Positions 1-7,618 of a stretch of 64,000 nt of DNA are shown here, piece by piece. Below the pieces are notes generated by a model that saw nothing but the letters and a program-made list of their open reading frames with translations, made no database searches and was not told the origin of the DNA. This DNA comes from DATCHW01 sp963806045. Its GTDB lineage: Bacteria > Bacteroidota > Ignavibacteria > Tepidaquicellales > Tepidaquicellaceae. Made by a program: the position numbers and the translations under genes. How positions within the stretch are numbered: position 1 is the stretch's first letter; every line of letters begins with the position of its first letter. The stretch covers positions 62,001 to 126,000 of the forward strand of contig CAWDWP010000016.1 in the NCBI GenBank assembly GCA_963806045.1, given 5' to 3'.

Positions 1-1012
1 ATGAATTTTTTCTGTAAGATATATTAGGGGTATAAACGCTATAATTATTATTATTATAACGTACTTCATTTTTATCCGAAACCTTATTAATATTGACATG
101 TCTTATTTTTTCCCCCATATCTTTTGAAATCCTATTTACATCCGGACCTTGATTAAAAGCCATTCTATCATGAAACTTTAAACCATCTAATCTTTTCATG
201 TCCCGGAAATCATTTTTCCTGTCCCTGTCCCAAAAAATATGGGAGGTTCTATAAACTTGAGGATCAAGAAAATGACTTCTTTCTACTACAACAAGATTAT
301 AATCACGATAAAAAGGTTCGTGGAAAAAATGGGTTTCAAAATAAACACTTGGAACACAAGGTGCCCAGCCTATGTAATTGTCATCAGCTTCCCATTCAAC
401 CCATGCAGGAGCCCAGACACTACCGGGTATCCATACCCATCCATAAGAAGAAGAGTAGACCCATCTACCATAGTGGTGAACAATTTCTTCATAGGGGGTA
501 CCCGCTCTAAAATACCACCCATAGTCAGAATAAATCCACTGACCATTTGTATATGGAATATAGGCAGCAGGAGCAGGGTCCCCTGCCACTACATTGACTG
601 CAATTGACGGAGATGGCTGCCAGATATACAATAATCCCCAGGATACATCTACATCTGCTTTTGCATCTTCTATTCCTAATGCTTTTCTTATTACATTAGA
701 CAAGTCCTTTTCTTTATGGTTCGATACCGAATTTTTTTTACTTGTATCTGATAGATTAACCTGTATCCATTTTCCATATGGATTTAGATCATCATAAAAA
801 GTTTTGTAATCCACATTTAGTAAGTCCTGATCATTTTTGGCAATATCATTATCAGGATTCTGAGCATCTAATGCAGATATAGCATCATTTTTATTTTTAT
901 CTTCATTAATTATTTTTAACAAACCAAGCACATTATAAGAATAATATCCATAGTACATCAAAAATACCAATACTAACAAACTACTGAACGTTAATTTTTT
1001 AATTCGTTTCAT
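1..1012 (-). CDS. DUF6600-type envelope protein, 3' end outside the window
   Basis: The reading frame opens at ATG 1012, with GGAGG about six bases upstream, and runs without a stop off the left edge (337 codons visible). An N-terminal hydrophobic stretch (about residues 7-25) looks like a signal peptide or membrane anchor. The middle is rich in Trp, Tyr and Gly, with repeats such as GQWIYSDYGWYF, GRWVYSSSYGWVWIPG and VWAPAWVEWE. This pattern is known from the DUF6600 family of secreted or periplasmic proteins of unknown function, often linked to FecR-like proteins. It is probably the last gene of a unit with the barrel protein and response regulator upstream (29-base gap). The function is unknown; the family call rests on motif recognition. 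Confidence 0.75.
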   Translation of the reverse strand, partial: MKRIKKLTFSSLLVLVFLMYYGYYSYNVLGLLKIINEDKNKNDAISALDAQNPDNDIAKNDQDLLNVDYKTFYDDLNPYGKWIQVNLSDTSKKNSVSNHKEKDLSNVIRKALGIEDAKADVDVSWGLLYIWQPSPSIAVNVVAGDPAPAAYIPYTNGQWIYSDYGWYFRAGTPYEEIVHHYGRWVYSSSYGWVWIPGSVWAPAWVEWEADDNYIGWAPCVPSVYFETHFFHEPFYRDYNLVVVERSHFLDPQVYRTSHIFWDRDRKNDFRDMKRLDGLKFHDRMAFNQGPDVNRISKDMGEKIRHVNINKVSDKNEVRYNNNNYSVYTPNISYRKNS

Positions 1013-1041
1013 GACATCCTCCATTTTTAATTTTTTTTAAT

Positions 1042-1578
1042 TTATAGTTTGAAATCGAGTGATAGTTCCAGATCATTGAAATTAAAATTACCGGCACCTA
1101 TTCTGATACCCCCCGCAACTTTGGGACTAAAGAAATATCTGAAACCTGCTTGTCCCCAAATCCATAATCCGCTCGAGTAATTTGATGTATATACTCTGCC
1201 GCTATTGCTAACATAGGAATTACTGACATTATTATACCCTAAAACTAAACCTACGAAGGGAATGAAGCTTCCATCGCCGATGGTATTGAAATTTAAATTA
1301 GACTGAAAACCTAAAGTCAAATAATTATAATCGTTGTAATCTGCAAAAGGGAAATTATCCCTGAAGGTAGTATACCTTATAACTCCCCCAAGCCCTAATG
1401 TAGCAAAATTGTCAAGACGTGTTACCTGGTGTTCATAATTTAATCCAAAAGTCGGCACATTCGGCGAAGTATATAAACCGAATGAAGGTCCTAATATATT
1501 ATCACCCTCCTTTAACTGAGAAAATGCAACTGATTGCGTTAACACATATATCGCTATAACTAAAATTAAATTTTTCAT
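1042..1578 (-). CDS. Small outer-membrane beta-barrel protein
   Basis: This 178-residue protein has a clear signal peptide (MKNLILVIAIYVLTQSVAFS, cleavage expected near residue 20). The mature part is rich in Gly, Asn, Tyr and Phe with alternating hydrophobic residues, and it ends in a strand terminating in aromatic or hydrophobic residues (LSLDFKL). This fits a short 8-stranded outer-membrane barrel. No enzymatic motif is visible. It lies 39 bases downstream of a single-domain response regulator and 29 bases upstream of the DUF6600 gene, all on the minus strand, so the three are probably co-transcribed. The specific function is unknown. Confidence 0.7.
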   Translation of the reverse strand: MKNLILVIAIYVLTQSVAFSQLKEGDNILGPSFGLYTSPNVPTFGLNYEHQVTRLDNFATLGLGGVIRYTTFRDNFPFADYNDYNYLTLGFQSNLNFNTIGDGSFIPFVGLVLGYNNVSNSYVSNSGRVYTSNYSSGLWIWGQAGFRYFFSPKVAGGIRIGAGNFNFNDLELSLDFKL

Positions 1579-1617
1579 TTTGATTTCCTTTCTTATAATT
1601 TATTTTTATAAATTTTA

Positions 1618-2010
1618 TTATTTTATTTCACATAATATCGAAGTCAATTCTTCGAACATAAAAGGTTTATCTAAAAAATATTTTATTCCTTTATTATATG
1701 CATTTTTTTTTATTATTTTATTTCCGTATGCAGAAATCATAATGGCTTTAACCCCGGGATTAATAGATTTCACTTTTTCATAAATATCGATTCCGTTTTT
1801 TCCTTCTTTTTTATCCAAATTATAGTCTAAAATCAGAATATCGTAATTAGTATTATTGTTTGAAATCTTTTTTACAGCATCATTATAATTTATGCTTGTT
1901 TCTACATTCATACCTTCAGATTCTATAAATTCTTTCAGAATTTCATTCATATATTTATCGTCTTCGACTAATAGAACCTGGTTTTTCTTTTTCATATTAT
2001 CACTTTTCAT
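1618..2010 (-). CDS. Single-domain response regulator (CheY-like receiver)
   Basis: The protein is one receiver domain with no output domain. Counted from the ATG at 2010, the acidic pair is D17/D18, the phosphoacceptor is D62 (ILDYNL), the switch Ser is S93 (ISAYG) and the conserved Lys is K115 (DKPF). It should pass phosphate or bind a partner rather than bind DNA. A second in-frame ATG at 1995 (MKKKNQVLLVEDD) is a better start if the candidate sigma-54 promoter at 2027-2042 is real, since that promoter would leave only about five bases before 2010. It is divergent from the histidine kinase at 2282 and is a plausible partner of it. Confidence 0.88.
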   Translation of the reverse strand: MKSDNMKKKNQVLLVEDDKYMNEILKEFIESEGMNVETSINYNDAVKKISNNNTNYDILILDYNLDKKEGKNGIDIYEKVKSINPGVKAIMISAYGNKIIKKNAYNKGIKYFLDKPFMFEELTSILCEIK

Positions 2011-2026
2011 TTTTGTTTTTCATAAT

Positions 2027-2042
2027 TACAAAAAGTATGCCA
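2027..2042 (-). promoter_or_regulatory. Candidate sigma-54 (-24/-12) promoter
   Basis: Read on the minus strand, the sequence is TGGCATACTTTTTGTA. It matches the RpoN consensus TGGCAC-R-N4-TTGCA except for TTGT in place of TTGC and T at the sixth position, and it has the required ten bases between the GG and the -12 dinucleotide. It would start transcription near 2016, just before the response regulator, barrel and DUF6600 genes. An NtrC-type sigma-54 activator is encoded 2 kb away, which makes it plausible. This is a pattern match only. Confidence 0.45.
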
Positions 2043-2090
2043 CTATTTTTTGAATTATTTTTAAGGATTTATCATTTTGGGTGTGTCATA

Positions 2091-2111
2091 ATTGTCATTT
2101 TATGCGACAAT
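2091..2111. promoter_or_regulatory. Inverted repeat ATTGTC-N9-GACAAT, possible activator site
   Basis: A perfect 6-base inverted repeat (2091-2096 and 2106-2111) lies between the divergent response regulator and histidine kinase genes, about 50 bases upstream of the candidate -24 element. A further TGTCAT half-site lies at 2084-2089. The half-sites resemble those in the palindrome at 5374-5389, which sits in a similar position before the other sigma-54-like promoter. It may be an enhancer site for the NtrC-type regulator. AT-rich DNA gives chance dyads, so confidence is low. Confidence 0.3.
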
Positions 2112-2281
2112 ATTTACATAAAAACCGGAGATAATTAATTATTTAAATTGATAAATAATTCTTTATTAAACGATTAAAAAAAACATTTTGTTTATAACTT
2201 TGATTAAATAGTATTTAAAGGACAGTAATTTTTTACAAATGAATTAAATAGCTCGAAACTTAAATAAATAATAATTATTTA

Positions 2282-3931
2282 ATGAACAGGGATTTTTCAA
2301 ATAATGATTTATTCGAAGTAATATCACCATCAATAAAAACAAATATTGATAAACAAAAAGTGGGTTTATCATATTATAATATCTTTGATATTTTAAAGGA
2401 GAGTATATTTGTTGTAAAGAAAAATTTTACCACACTCTATATTAATAGCGCATTTGAAATGTCATTCGGATTTAAGAAAAAAGATGTTATCGGAAAAATA
2501 TTACCAATATTTTTGGCAAAAGAATTTATAGAGAAAAAAAACATAGTTTTAAAAAAACTATTTTCTCAAGGGAAATGGGAAGATGAAATTATATATCAAA
2601 ATAGTGAAGAAGTTGACTTCAATGTTCAAATTTCTCTGAATTTATTAAAAAATAATAATGACAGGTCAGAAGTTATAATTGGTACCTGCAGGGATCTTAC
2701 GGCATTAAAAGTATCTGACGATTTATCGAACAAAAGAAATAGTTTGTTAAATTTATTTAATGATGTAATAAAATTTACCAATAGATCTACGGATACTGAA
2801 CCATCAATAAAACATGCAATTAATAAAGTGTGTCAATATACTTTATGGGATATAGGCCATTGTTATCTTATGAAAAACAATAAACTCATTTCAACAAAAA
2901 TATGGAATTCAAACCTTGATAAGAAGTATAATTCATTTAAGAACTATACTGAAAAAGTGACATATATAACTAAAGAAGGGATGCCGCGAAAATGTATTCA
3001 ACAAGCAAAACCAATTTGGCTAAACTTAAATGAACTGGAAAATATTTATCCCTTCAAAAGATACTCATATATCATACAATTTGGCATAAAATCCGGAATT
3101 TGGATTCCAATAATGATTAATAAGGATGCAGCAGGGGTTCTTGAGTTTTTCAGTGATAGCGATATAAGCGTTGATAATGAAATTATGTATGCAATCAGTA
3201 ATATTTGTCTTGAAATTGGAAGTCTGTTAGACCGGATTGAAACATTCAATTCTACAAAAGTTAATGAAAAACTTACAGCATTGGGCAGATTTTCCGCAGG
3301 TATGGCTCACGAGCTTAGAAATCCACTTGCAAATATCAGCGCATTATCTCAGTTGTTACTTAAAGATGAAAAAATTGAAAATAATAAGAAACATTTGAGT
3401 TATATAATTGAAAATACCAGAATTGCGAATAAAATAATAACTAATCTCTTAAATTATGCTTCTTCTGATGAATTAAATCTCAAATACATGGATTTCGAGA
3501 AATTCCTCAATAAGATTTTGGAAATAGCAGAGCCCAGGATTCTTGAAAAAAAAATAAAAATTATAAAAAAAATTTCACCAAAACTTCCATATATCTATAT
3601 CGATGAAATAAAAATTGAAAATGCTATTATGAACTTTATTACAAATTCAATAGATGCATTACCTGAAGGCGGAATCATAATATTCGATGCTTCAAAACGA
3701 TTAAAAGAATCTATATTACTCAAAATAAAAGATAACGGTATTGGGATTCCTGAAGAAAATTTAGATAAAATATTTGAACCGTTTTTTTCAACAAAAAATA
3801 CCGGTACGGGTCTTGGAATGGGACTTGCACTGCAAACAATAAAATCTCATGGGGGATCACTAAAAATAAAAAGCAAAGAAAATTCAGGTACTACCATTGA
3901 AATTAAAATACCTTTACGAAAGGAAATCTGA
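2282..3931 (+). CDS. PAS-GAF sensor histidine kinase
   Basis: This 549-residue kinase has no obvious transmembrane segment and is probably cytoplasmic. A PAS domain lies at about 30-145 and a GAF-like domain at about 160-320. The HisKA phosphoacceptor helix contains MAHELRNPLANIS with His at about residue 343. The HATPase domain has an N-box (ENAIMNFITNSIDALPEGG), a G1 box (DNGIGIP) and a G2 box (GTGLGMGLAL). It resembles NtrB-type kinases. Its TGA stop touches the ATG of the NtrC-type regulator (no gap), so the two should form a translationally coupled two-component pair. No good Shine-Dalgarno sequence precedes the ATG at 2282. The sensed signal cannot be read from the sequence. Confidence 0.92.
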   Translation: MNRDFSNNDLFEVISPSIKTNIDKQKVGLSYYNIFDILKESIFVVKKNFTTLYINSAFEMSFGFKKKDVIGKILPIFLAKEFIEKKNIVLKKLFSQGKWEDEIIYQNSEEVDFNVQISLNLLKNNNDRSEVIIGTCRDLTALKVSDDLSNKRNSLLNLFNDVIKFTNRSTDTEPSIKHAINKVCQYTLWDIGHCYLMKNNKLISTKIWNSNLDKKYNSFKNYTEKVTYITKEGMPRKCIQQAKPIWLNLNELENIYPFKRYSYIIQFGIKSGIWIPIMINKDAAGVLEFFSDSDISVDNEIMYAISNICLEIGSLLDRIETFNSTKVNEKLTALGRFSAGMAHELRNPLANISALSQLLLKDEKIENNKKHLSYIIENTRIANKIITNLLNYASSDELNLKYMDFEKFLNKILEIAEPRILEKKIKIIKKISPKLPYIYIDEIKIENAIMNFITNSIDALPEGGIIIFDASKRLKESILLKIKDNGIGIPEENLDKIFEPFFSTKNTGTGLGMGLALQTIKSHGGSLKIKSKENSGTTIEIKIPLRKEI

Positions 3932-5299
3932 ATGGAGAAAATATTAATTGTTGATGATAATGAATCTATGCTATATACATTATCAAATGTAATTACTGAT
4001 GCAGGTTATTTAATTCAAACGGCAAATAGTGGAACAAAAGCAATTGAAGAAATAAATAATGCTGATTATAGTCTTGTTATCCTTGATTATATATTACCTG
4101 ATAAAGATGGAATTCATATTTTAAATCAAATTAAATCGCTAAAACCTGATTTACCTGTTATTATGCTTACGGCATTTGGTGATATTAAAAATGCTGTAGA
4201 TGCAATGAAAAAAGGTGCTGATGACTACATCACCAAACCATTCGATAACCGGGAAATGATAATTGCTATTCAAAAAGTATTAAAAAATAAATATATAAAA
4301 GAAGAATTCAATTTATTGCAGGAAAAATTTAATAAATCCTATTATAGATCTGAAATTATAGTGTCCAGTGATGTTATGAAAGAAATATTTAATCAAGTTA
4401 AAATTGTTGCTCCGACAAATATGACTGTCTTGCTACAGGGTGAAAGTGGTTCAGGTAAAGAAGTAATAGCAAGCTCAATTCATAAATTGAGTAACAGAAA
4501 TGACGGACCTTTCATAGCGGTCGACTGCGGAGCAATTCCGGACTCACTATTTGAAAGTGAATTATTCGGTTATGAAAAAGGAGCCTTCACTGATGCAAAA
4601 TCATCAAAAGCGGGAAAGTTCGAATTGGCCCAGAAAGGGACTTTATTTCTGGATGAAATATTAAATTTGTCAGATGCAAATCAAATAAAACTCCTTAGAG
4701 TAATCGAAGACCGTAAAGTCACAAGGCTGGGTGGAAATAATGTAAAAGATATAAATGTAAGAATTATAACAGCTTCTAATTCAAACCTGATTGATTCAGT
4801 AAATAACCACACTTTTCGCGCAGATTTATATTACAGATTAAATGAATTTGAATTAATTGTTCCTCCACTGCGAAGAAGAAAAGAGGATATACCGGATTTA
4901 ATTAAACAGTTTATAAAAGATGCGAATTCAGAATTAAACAAGGAGGTTTCTGAAATAGATGATATTGTCCTGAAAAATCTAATTGACTATTCCTGGCCTG
5001 GAAATATTAGAGAACTGAGAAATGTAATCAGAAAAGCGGTACTTTTGTCAGGAGGTAAAGTTATAAATTCTATTGACTTTATTCTTAATTCAACCTCTGA
5101 TTATCACAAAAATTCTGAAAGTAATGAAGAATCATTCGACTCGTCTTCGAAGCAAGCTGAAAAGGAAATAATCATTGATGCTTTAAATCAAAATAACTGG
5201 AACAAGACAAAAGCAGCTAAAATGCTTAAAATGAATTTACGCACATTCTATAGGAAAATCAAAATCCTTGATATTTCTAATGACGGCATCATGCAATAA
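3932..5299 (+). CDS. NtrC-family sigma-54-dependent response regulator
   Basis: The 455 residues form three domains. The receiver has D52 in LVILDY, T80 and K102. The AAA+ domain has Walker A GESGSGKE at about 170-177 and Walker B TLFLDE near 237-242. A C-terminal Fis-type helix-turn-helix lies at about 411-450. The sigma-54 contact loop at 217-222 reads GAFTDA rather than the usual GAFTGA, a substitution at the last Gly. The gene directly follows its histidine kinase. The likely role is to activate sigma-54 promoters when phosphorylated; candidate targets flank the pair at 2027-2042 and 5451-5466. Confidence 0.93.
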   Translation: MEKILIVDDNESMLYTLSNVITDAGYLIQTANSGTKAIEEINNADYSLVILDYILPDKDGIHILNQIKSLKPDLPVIMLTAFGDIKNAVDAMKKGADDYITKPFDNREMIIAIQKVLKNKYIKEEFNLLQEKFNKSYYRSEIIVSSDVMKEIFNQVKIVAPTNMTVLLQGESGSGKEVIASSIHKLSNRNDGPFIAVDCGAIPDSLFESELFGYEKGAFTDAKSSKAGKFELAQKGTLFLDEILNLSDANQIKLLRVIEDRKVTRLGGNNVKDINVRIITASNSNLIDSVNNHTFRADLYYRLNEFELIVPPLRRRKEDIPDLIKQFIKDANSELNKEVSEIDDIVLKNLIDYSWPGNIRELRNVIRKAVLLSGGKVINSIDFILNSTSDYHKNSESNEESFDSSSKQAEKEIIIDALNQNNWNKTKAAKMLKMNLRTFYRKIKILDISNDGIMQ

Positions 5300-5373
5300 C
5301 ATTTTGTAACCTCTCAAAATTTAATAATAAATTATTATCATTCTCCTGCAAAGTTATTTTTGTCATAAAATAC

Positions 5374-5389
5374 TTGACAAATTTGTCAA
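5374..5389. promoter_or_regulatory. Perfect 16-bp palindrome TTGACAAATTTGTCAA
   Basis: A perfect 8+8 palindrome lies 64 bases upstream of the candidate -24 element at 5453, inside the distance range usual for sigma-54 enhancer sites. A third TTTGTCAT element lies just upstream at about 5359-5366. Immediately before it is the gene for an NtrC-type activator. I infer a regulator binding site. It could also be an AT-rich hairpin of no consequence. Confidence 0.4.
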
Positions 5390-5450
5390 ATAACACATAT
5401 CCCAAAACTTCTATTTTTTAGTTTTTAACATAAAAATTGGTATTTAAAGA

Positions 5451-5466
5451 TTGGCATAAAAATTGA
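5451..5466 (+). promoter_or_regulatory. Candidate sigma-54 promoter of the 5558 barrel gene
   Basis: TTGGCATAAAAATTGA has GG at 5453-5454, ten intervening bases, then GA at 5465-5466, against the RpoN consensus GG-N10-GC. Only the last C of TTGC and one -24 position differ. Transcription would start near 5478 and leave an 80-base leader before ATG 5558, which is preceded by a GGAG ribosome binding site. It has the same TGGCAT-A form as the candidate at 2027-2042. Confidence 0.45.
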
Positions 5467-5557
5467 GTACCAAATTATCAAATCGAATAAGATAATTGAT
5501 TTAATAATCTGTTTCGGTAAAATAAACTAAACTATAAATTAGAAAAGGAGAAAAAAA

Positions 5558-6148
5558 ATGAAAAAGTTAACTTCGATAATGGTATTATTAATTATAATTA
5601 TTAATGTTGCCATTGCCCAGGATAATAATTCAATGCAGAATAATAAATACAAAAGTCCTTATCCGCAATTTATGATAAGTCCTTATGCAGGAGTAATAAT
5701 ACCTACAGGTGTTCTTAATGACAACTATAGACCTAGTCCTGCATTTAGTATGGATATTGGTTATCGAGCAAATAAAGAAGTAGGTCTATATGCTAAATTT
5801 GGGTATGTAAGATTGAATTCAAAGCAGGATAATATCTCTGATGCAAATTATTATGAAATAAGTTTAGGACCGAGATATTATTTTAATCATGAAAATCTAA
5901 AATCCAATATATTTCTCGAAGGAGGAATAGGTGCGTATACGTTCAGCAATAATACGTTAACAATTGGAAATACCCAGGTAGCAGGTTTAACAAATACCCG
6001 TGTCGGGCTCAATACCGGAATCGGTGCATCAATGGCATTATCAGATAGGGTAAGAATATTAGTAAAAGGTAAATACACTATGATATTTACACCCAGCGGA
6101 AGTGATAGTTTCGTGACAAGCGGTGCTGGACTGGAATTTATTTTCTAA
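5558..6148 (+). CDS. Outer-membrane beta-barrel protein
   Basis: This 196-residue protein has a signal peptide (hydrophobic residues 3-20, cleavage after AIAQ). The mature part has a pattern of short amphipathic strands and ends in Phe (GAGLEFIF), as outer-membrane barrels do for recognition by the BAM machinery. Stretches such as SPYAGVIIPTG and GGIGAYTFS are typical of OmpA/OmpW-like 8-stranded barrels. GGAG lies at a good distance before the ATG. It follows the NtrC-type regulator and a candidate sigma-54 promoter, so it may be a direct target of that system. The substrate or role is unknown. Confidence 0.75.
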   Translation: MKKLTSIMVLLIIIINVAIAQDNNSMQNNKYKSPYPQFMISPYAGVIIPTGVLNDNYRPSPAFSMDIGYRANKEVGLYAKFGYVRLNSKQDNISDANYYEISLGPRYYFNHENLKSNIFLEGGIGAYTFSNNTLTIGNTQVAGLTNTRVGLNTGIGASMALSDRVRILVKGKYTMIFTPSGSDSFVTSGAGLEFIF

Positions 6149-6171
6149 AAAAGATTCAAACTAAATAAACG

Positions 6172-6208
6172 AAGGATAACAAGATGAAAATTTGGTTATC
6201 CTTTATTT
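6172..6208 (+). terminator. Stem-loop terminator after the barrel gene
   Basis: AAGGATAAC (6172-6180) pairs with GTTATCCTT (6195-6203) around a 14-base loop, followed by a T-rich stretch. It lies between two convergent genes, 24 bases after the stop of the barrel gene, and could serve both. Confidence 0.6.
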
Positions 6209-6221
6209 ATATTGGAAGTAG

Positions 6222-7460
6222 TTATTTAATTAAAAACATTTTCTTTGTTTGAGTAAAATCTCCGGATGAAAGTTTGTTGTAATAAATACCACTTGAAAGA
6301 TTTGTCCCATCAAATGTAACTTCGTAGCTTCCGGGCTTCAGGTAATCCTTGACAAGTACTGCAACTTCATGGCCTAGGATATCATACACAGACAAGAATG
6401 TCTGTCCTACGGAATGAGCTGCTATGTCGAATCTTATTCTAGTTGTGGGGTTAAACGGATTAGGATAATTCTGTTTTAAAGAAAATTCGGCAGGAACAGA
6501 GGATAAAATATTCTGAACTGATACAATTTGTTCAACAGTCCTCATCCACACCATTAGACTATCTGTTCCGACATTCAAACACGAGCCCATCGAGAAGCAT
6601 AAGACTTTAGGATTGCTCCATCCTTCATTTCTTCCAAACCAGCTTACTCCATTATTTGAAGATATGTAAACACCGTGGTCGGTACCTGCAACAATTCGTG
6701 AATTGACTACCGTTACAGCATTTACATTCAAATTTTCTAAACCTGAATTTTTTTCCTGCCAGGATAAACCCGAATTTGATGAGATAAATATTCCACCTCC
6801 GATAGTACCAATAATCATATCTGAACCCAAGAAACATAATGAACGAACATTCTGATTTGTCAAATTTGAACTTATATTCTGCCAATTCGATCCATTATTC
6901 TGAGTTCTGAAAATACCACCACCATCAGTTAGAGCATAAACTGAAGAACTATTAACGATAAGATTAACATTTCCATTTGCAGACAACGGTAAACCGTTAC
7001 TTGAATTAGTCCAGGTTGAACCATTATTTTGAGATATATAAACGTATCTACCAGATAACCCTGCAAACATTACATTGCCATTCTGTGCTAAGCTTTTAAC
7101 GGAGCTACTCGATGGAATACCACTGTATGCCATTTCCCATCTATCACCATGATTCGTAGTATAATAAATATGCCCTTTGCTGGTACCCATAAAAATATAA
7201 TTTTCTTTTTTCAGTAAACAATTGATTATGCTATCCTGAATTTCTCTGCTTATTAAAGACCAGTGCTCTCCTTCTTTAGAATTTGAAAATACCCCAAACT
7301 GTGTGGCCGCATATGAATAACTGGAAGTATCAATAATCAAAGAGGGAAAAGTTGAATTGTACGGGAGTCCGCATGCATTAACTAACCATTGTGAATATGA
7401 AGTATTTAAGGAAATTGTAATAAATGTGACTAAAAAAAGTAAAATTTTCTTTATACCCAT
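6222..7460 (-). CDS. Secreted BNR-repeat protein with type IX sorting domain
   Basis: This 412-residue protein has a signal peptide (about residues 1-23) and then a series of BNR/Ycf48-like propeller repeats. Motifs such as SNNGVSWF, TQNNGSNWQN and SQNNGSTWTN mark the Asp-box-like turns. The C-terminal ~85 residues are a Por secretion tail (type A sorting domain): SLKQNYPNPFNPTTRIRFDI, then YDILG, then GSYEVTFDGTNLSSGIYY, ending KKMFLIK. Such domains direct export by the type IX system and attachment at the cell surface. The QNYPNPFNPTT form is characteristic of Ignavibacteria. Inside the tail, the codons at 6387-6413 contain a hairpin-type repeat that changes the usual strand sequence to SVGQTFLSV. 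The ligand or substrate is unknown. Confidence 0.9.
   Translation of the reverse strand: MGIKKILLFLVTFITISLNTSYSQWLVNACGLPYNSTFPSLIIDTSSYSYAATQFGVFSNSKEGEHWSLISREIQDSIINCLLKKENYIFMGTSKGHIYYTTNHGDRWEMAYSGIPSSSSVKSLAQNGNVMFAGLSGRYVYISQNNGSTWTNSSNGLPLSANGNVNLIVNSSSVYALTDGGGIFRTQNNGSNWQNISSNLTNQNVRSLCFLGSDMIIGTIGGGIFISSNSGLSWQEKNSGLENLNVNAVTVVNSRIVAGTDHGVYISSNNGVSWFGRNEGWSNPKVLCFSMGSCLNVGTDSLMVWMRTVEQIVSVQNILSSVPAEFSLKQNYPNPFNPTTRIRFDIAAHSVGQTFLSVYDILGHEVAVLVKDYLKPGSYEVTFDGTNLSSGIYYNKLSSGDFTQTKKMFLIK
6387..6413. repeat. Hairpin mini-repeat inserted in frame in the sorting-domain codons
   Basis: ACAGACA (6388-6394) and TGTCTGT (6399-6405) form a perfect 7-base stem with an AGAA loop, flanked by CCTACGG. 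On the coding strand this is CCGTAGGACAGACATTCTTG and onward, translated SVGQTFLSV. From memory, the core GTAGGACAGACATTCTTGTC is a dispersed short repeat in several bacterial phyla. It replaces about ten residues of the canonical sorting-domain strand with twelve, and the frame stays open. Only this copy is in the window. Confidence 0.6.
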
Positions 7461-7618
7461 TAAGTGATGATTGATTAAAAAAATTTTACAATGTTAGAAT
7501 ATAAAAACCCTAATCTCAAGTCATTAATACAATACATTTAATTTATAAATATAATTAAACTAATTTCAATTATTTATATGATTTGAATAATTTGATCCAA
7601 TTTTAATTTAAATTAAAA

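Noticed and set aside
239..797. Plus-strand reading frames at 239-607 and 594-797
   Set aside because: They lie opposite the partial DUF6600 gene, which has a good start, ribosome binding site and family motifs. The plus-strand translations have no recognisable pattern.
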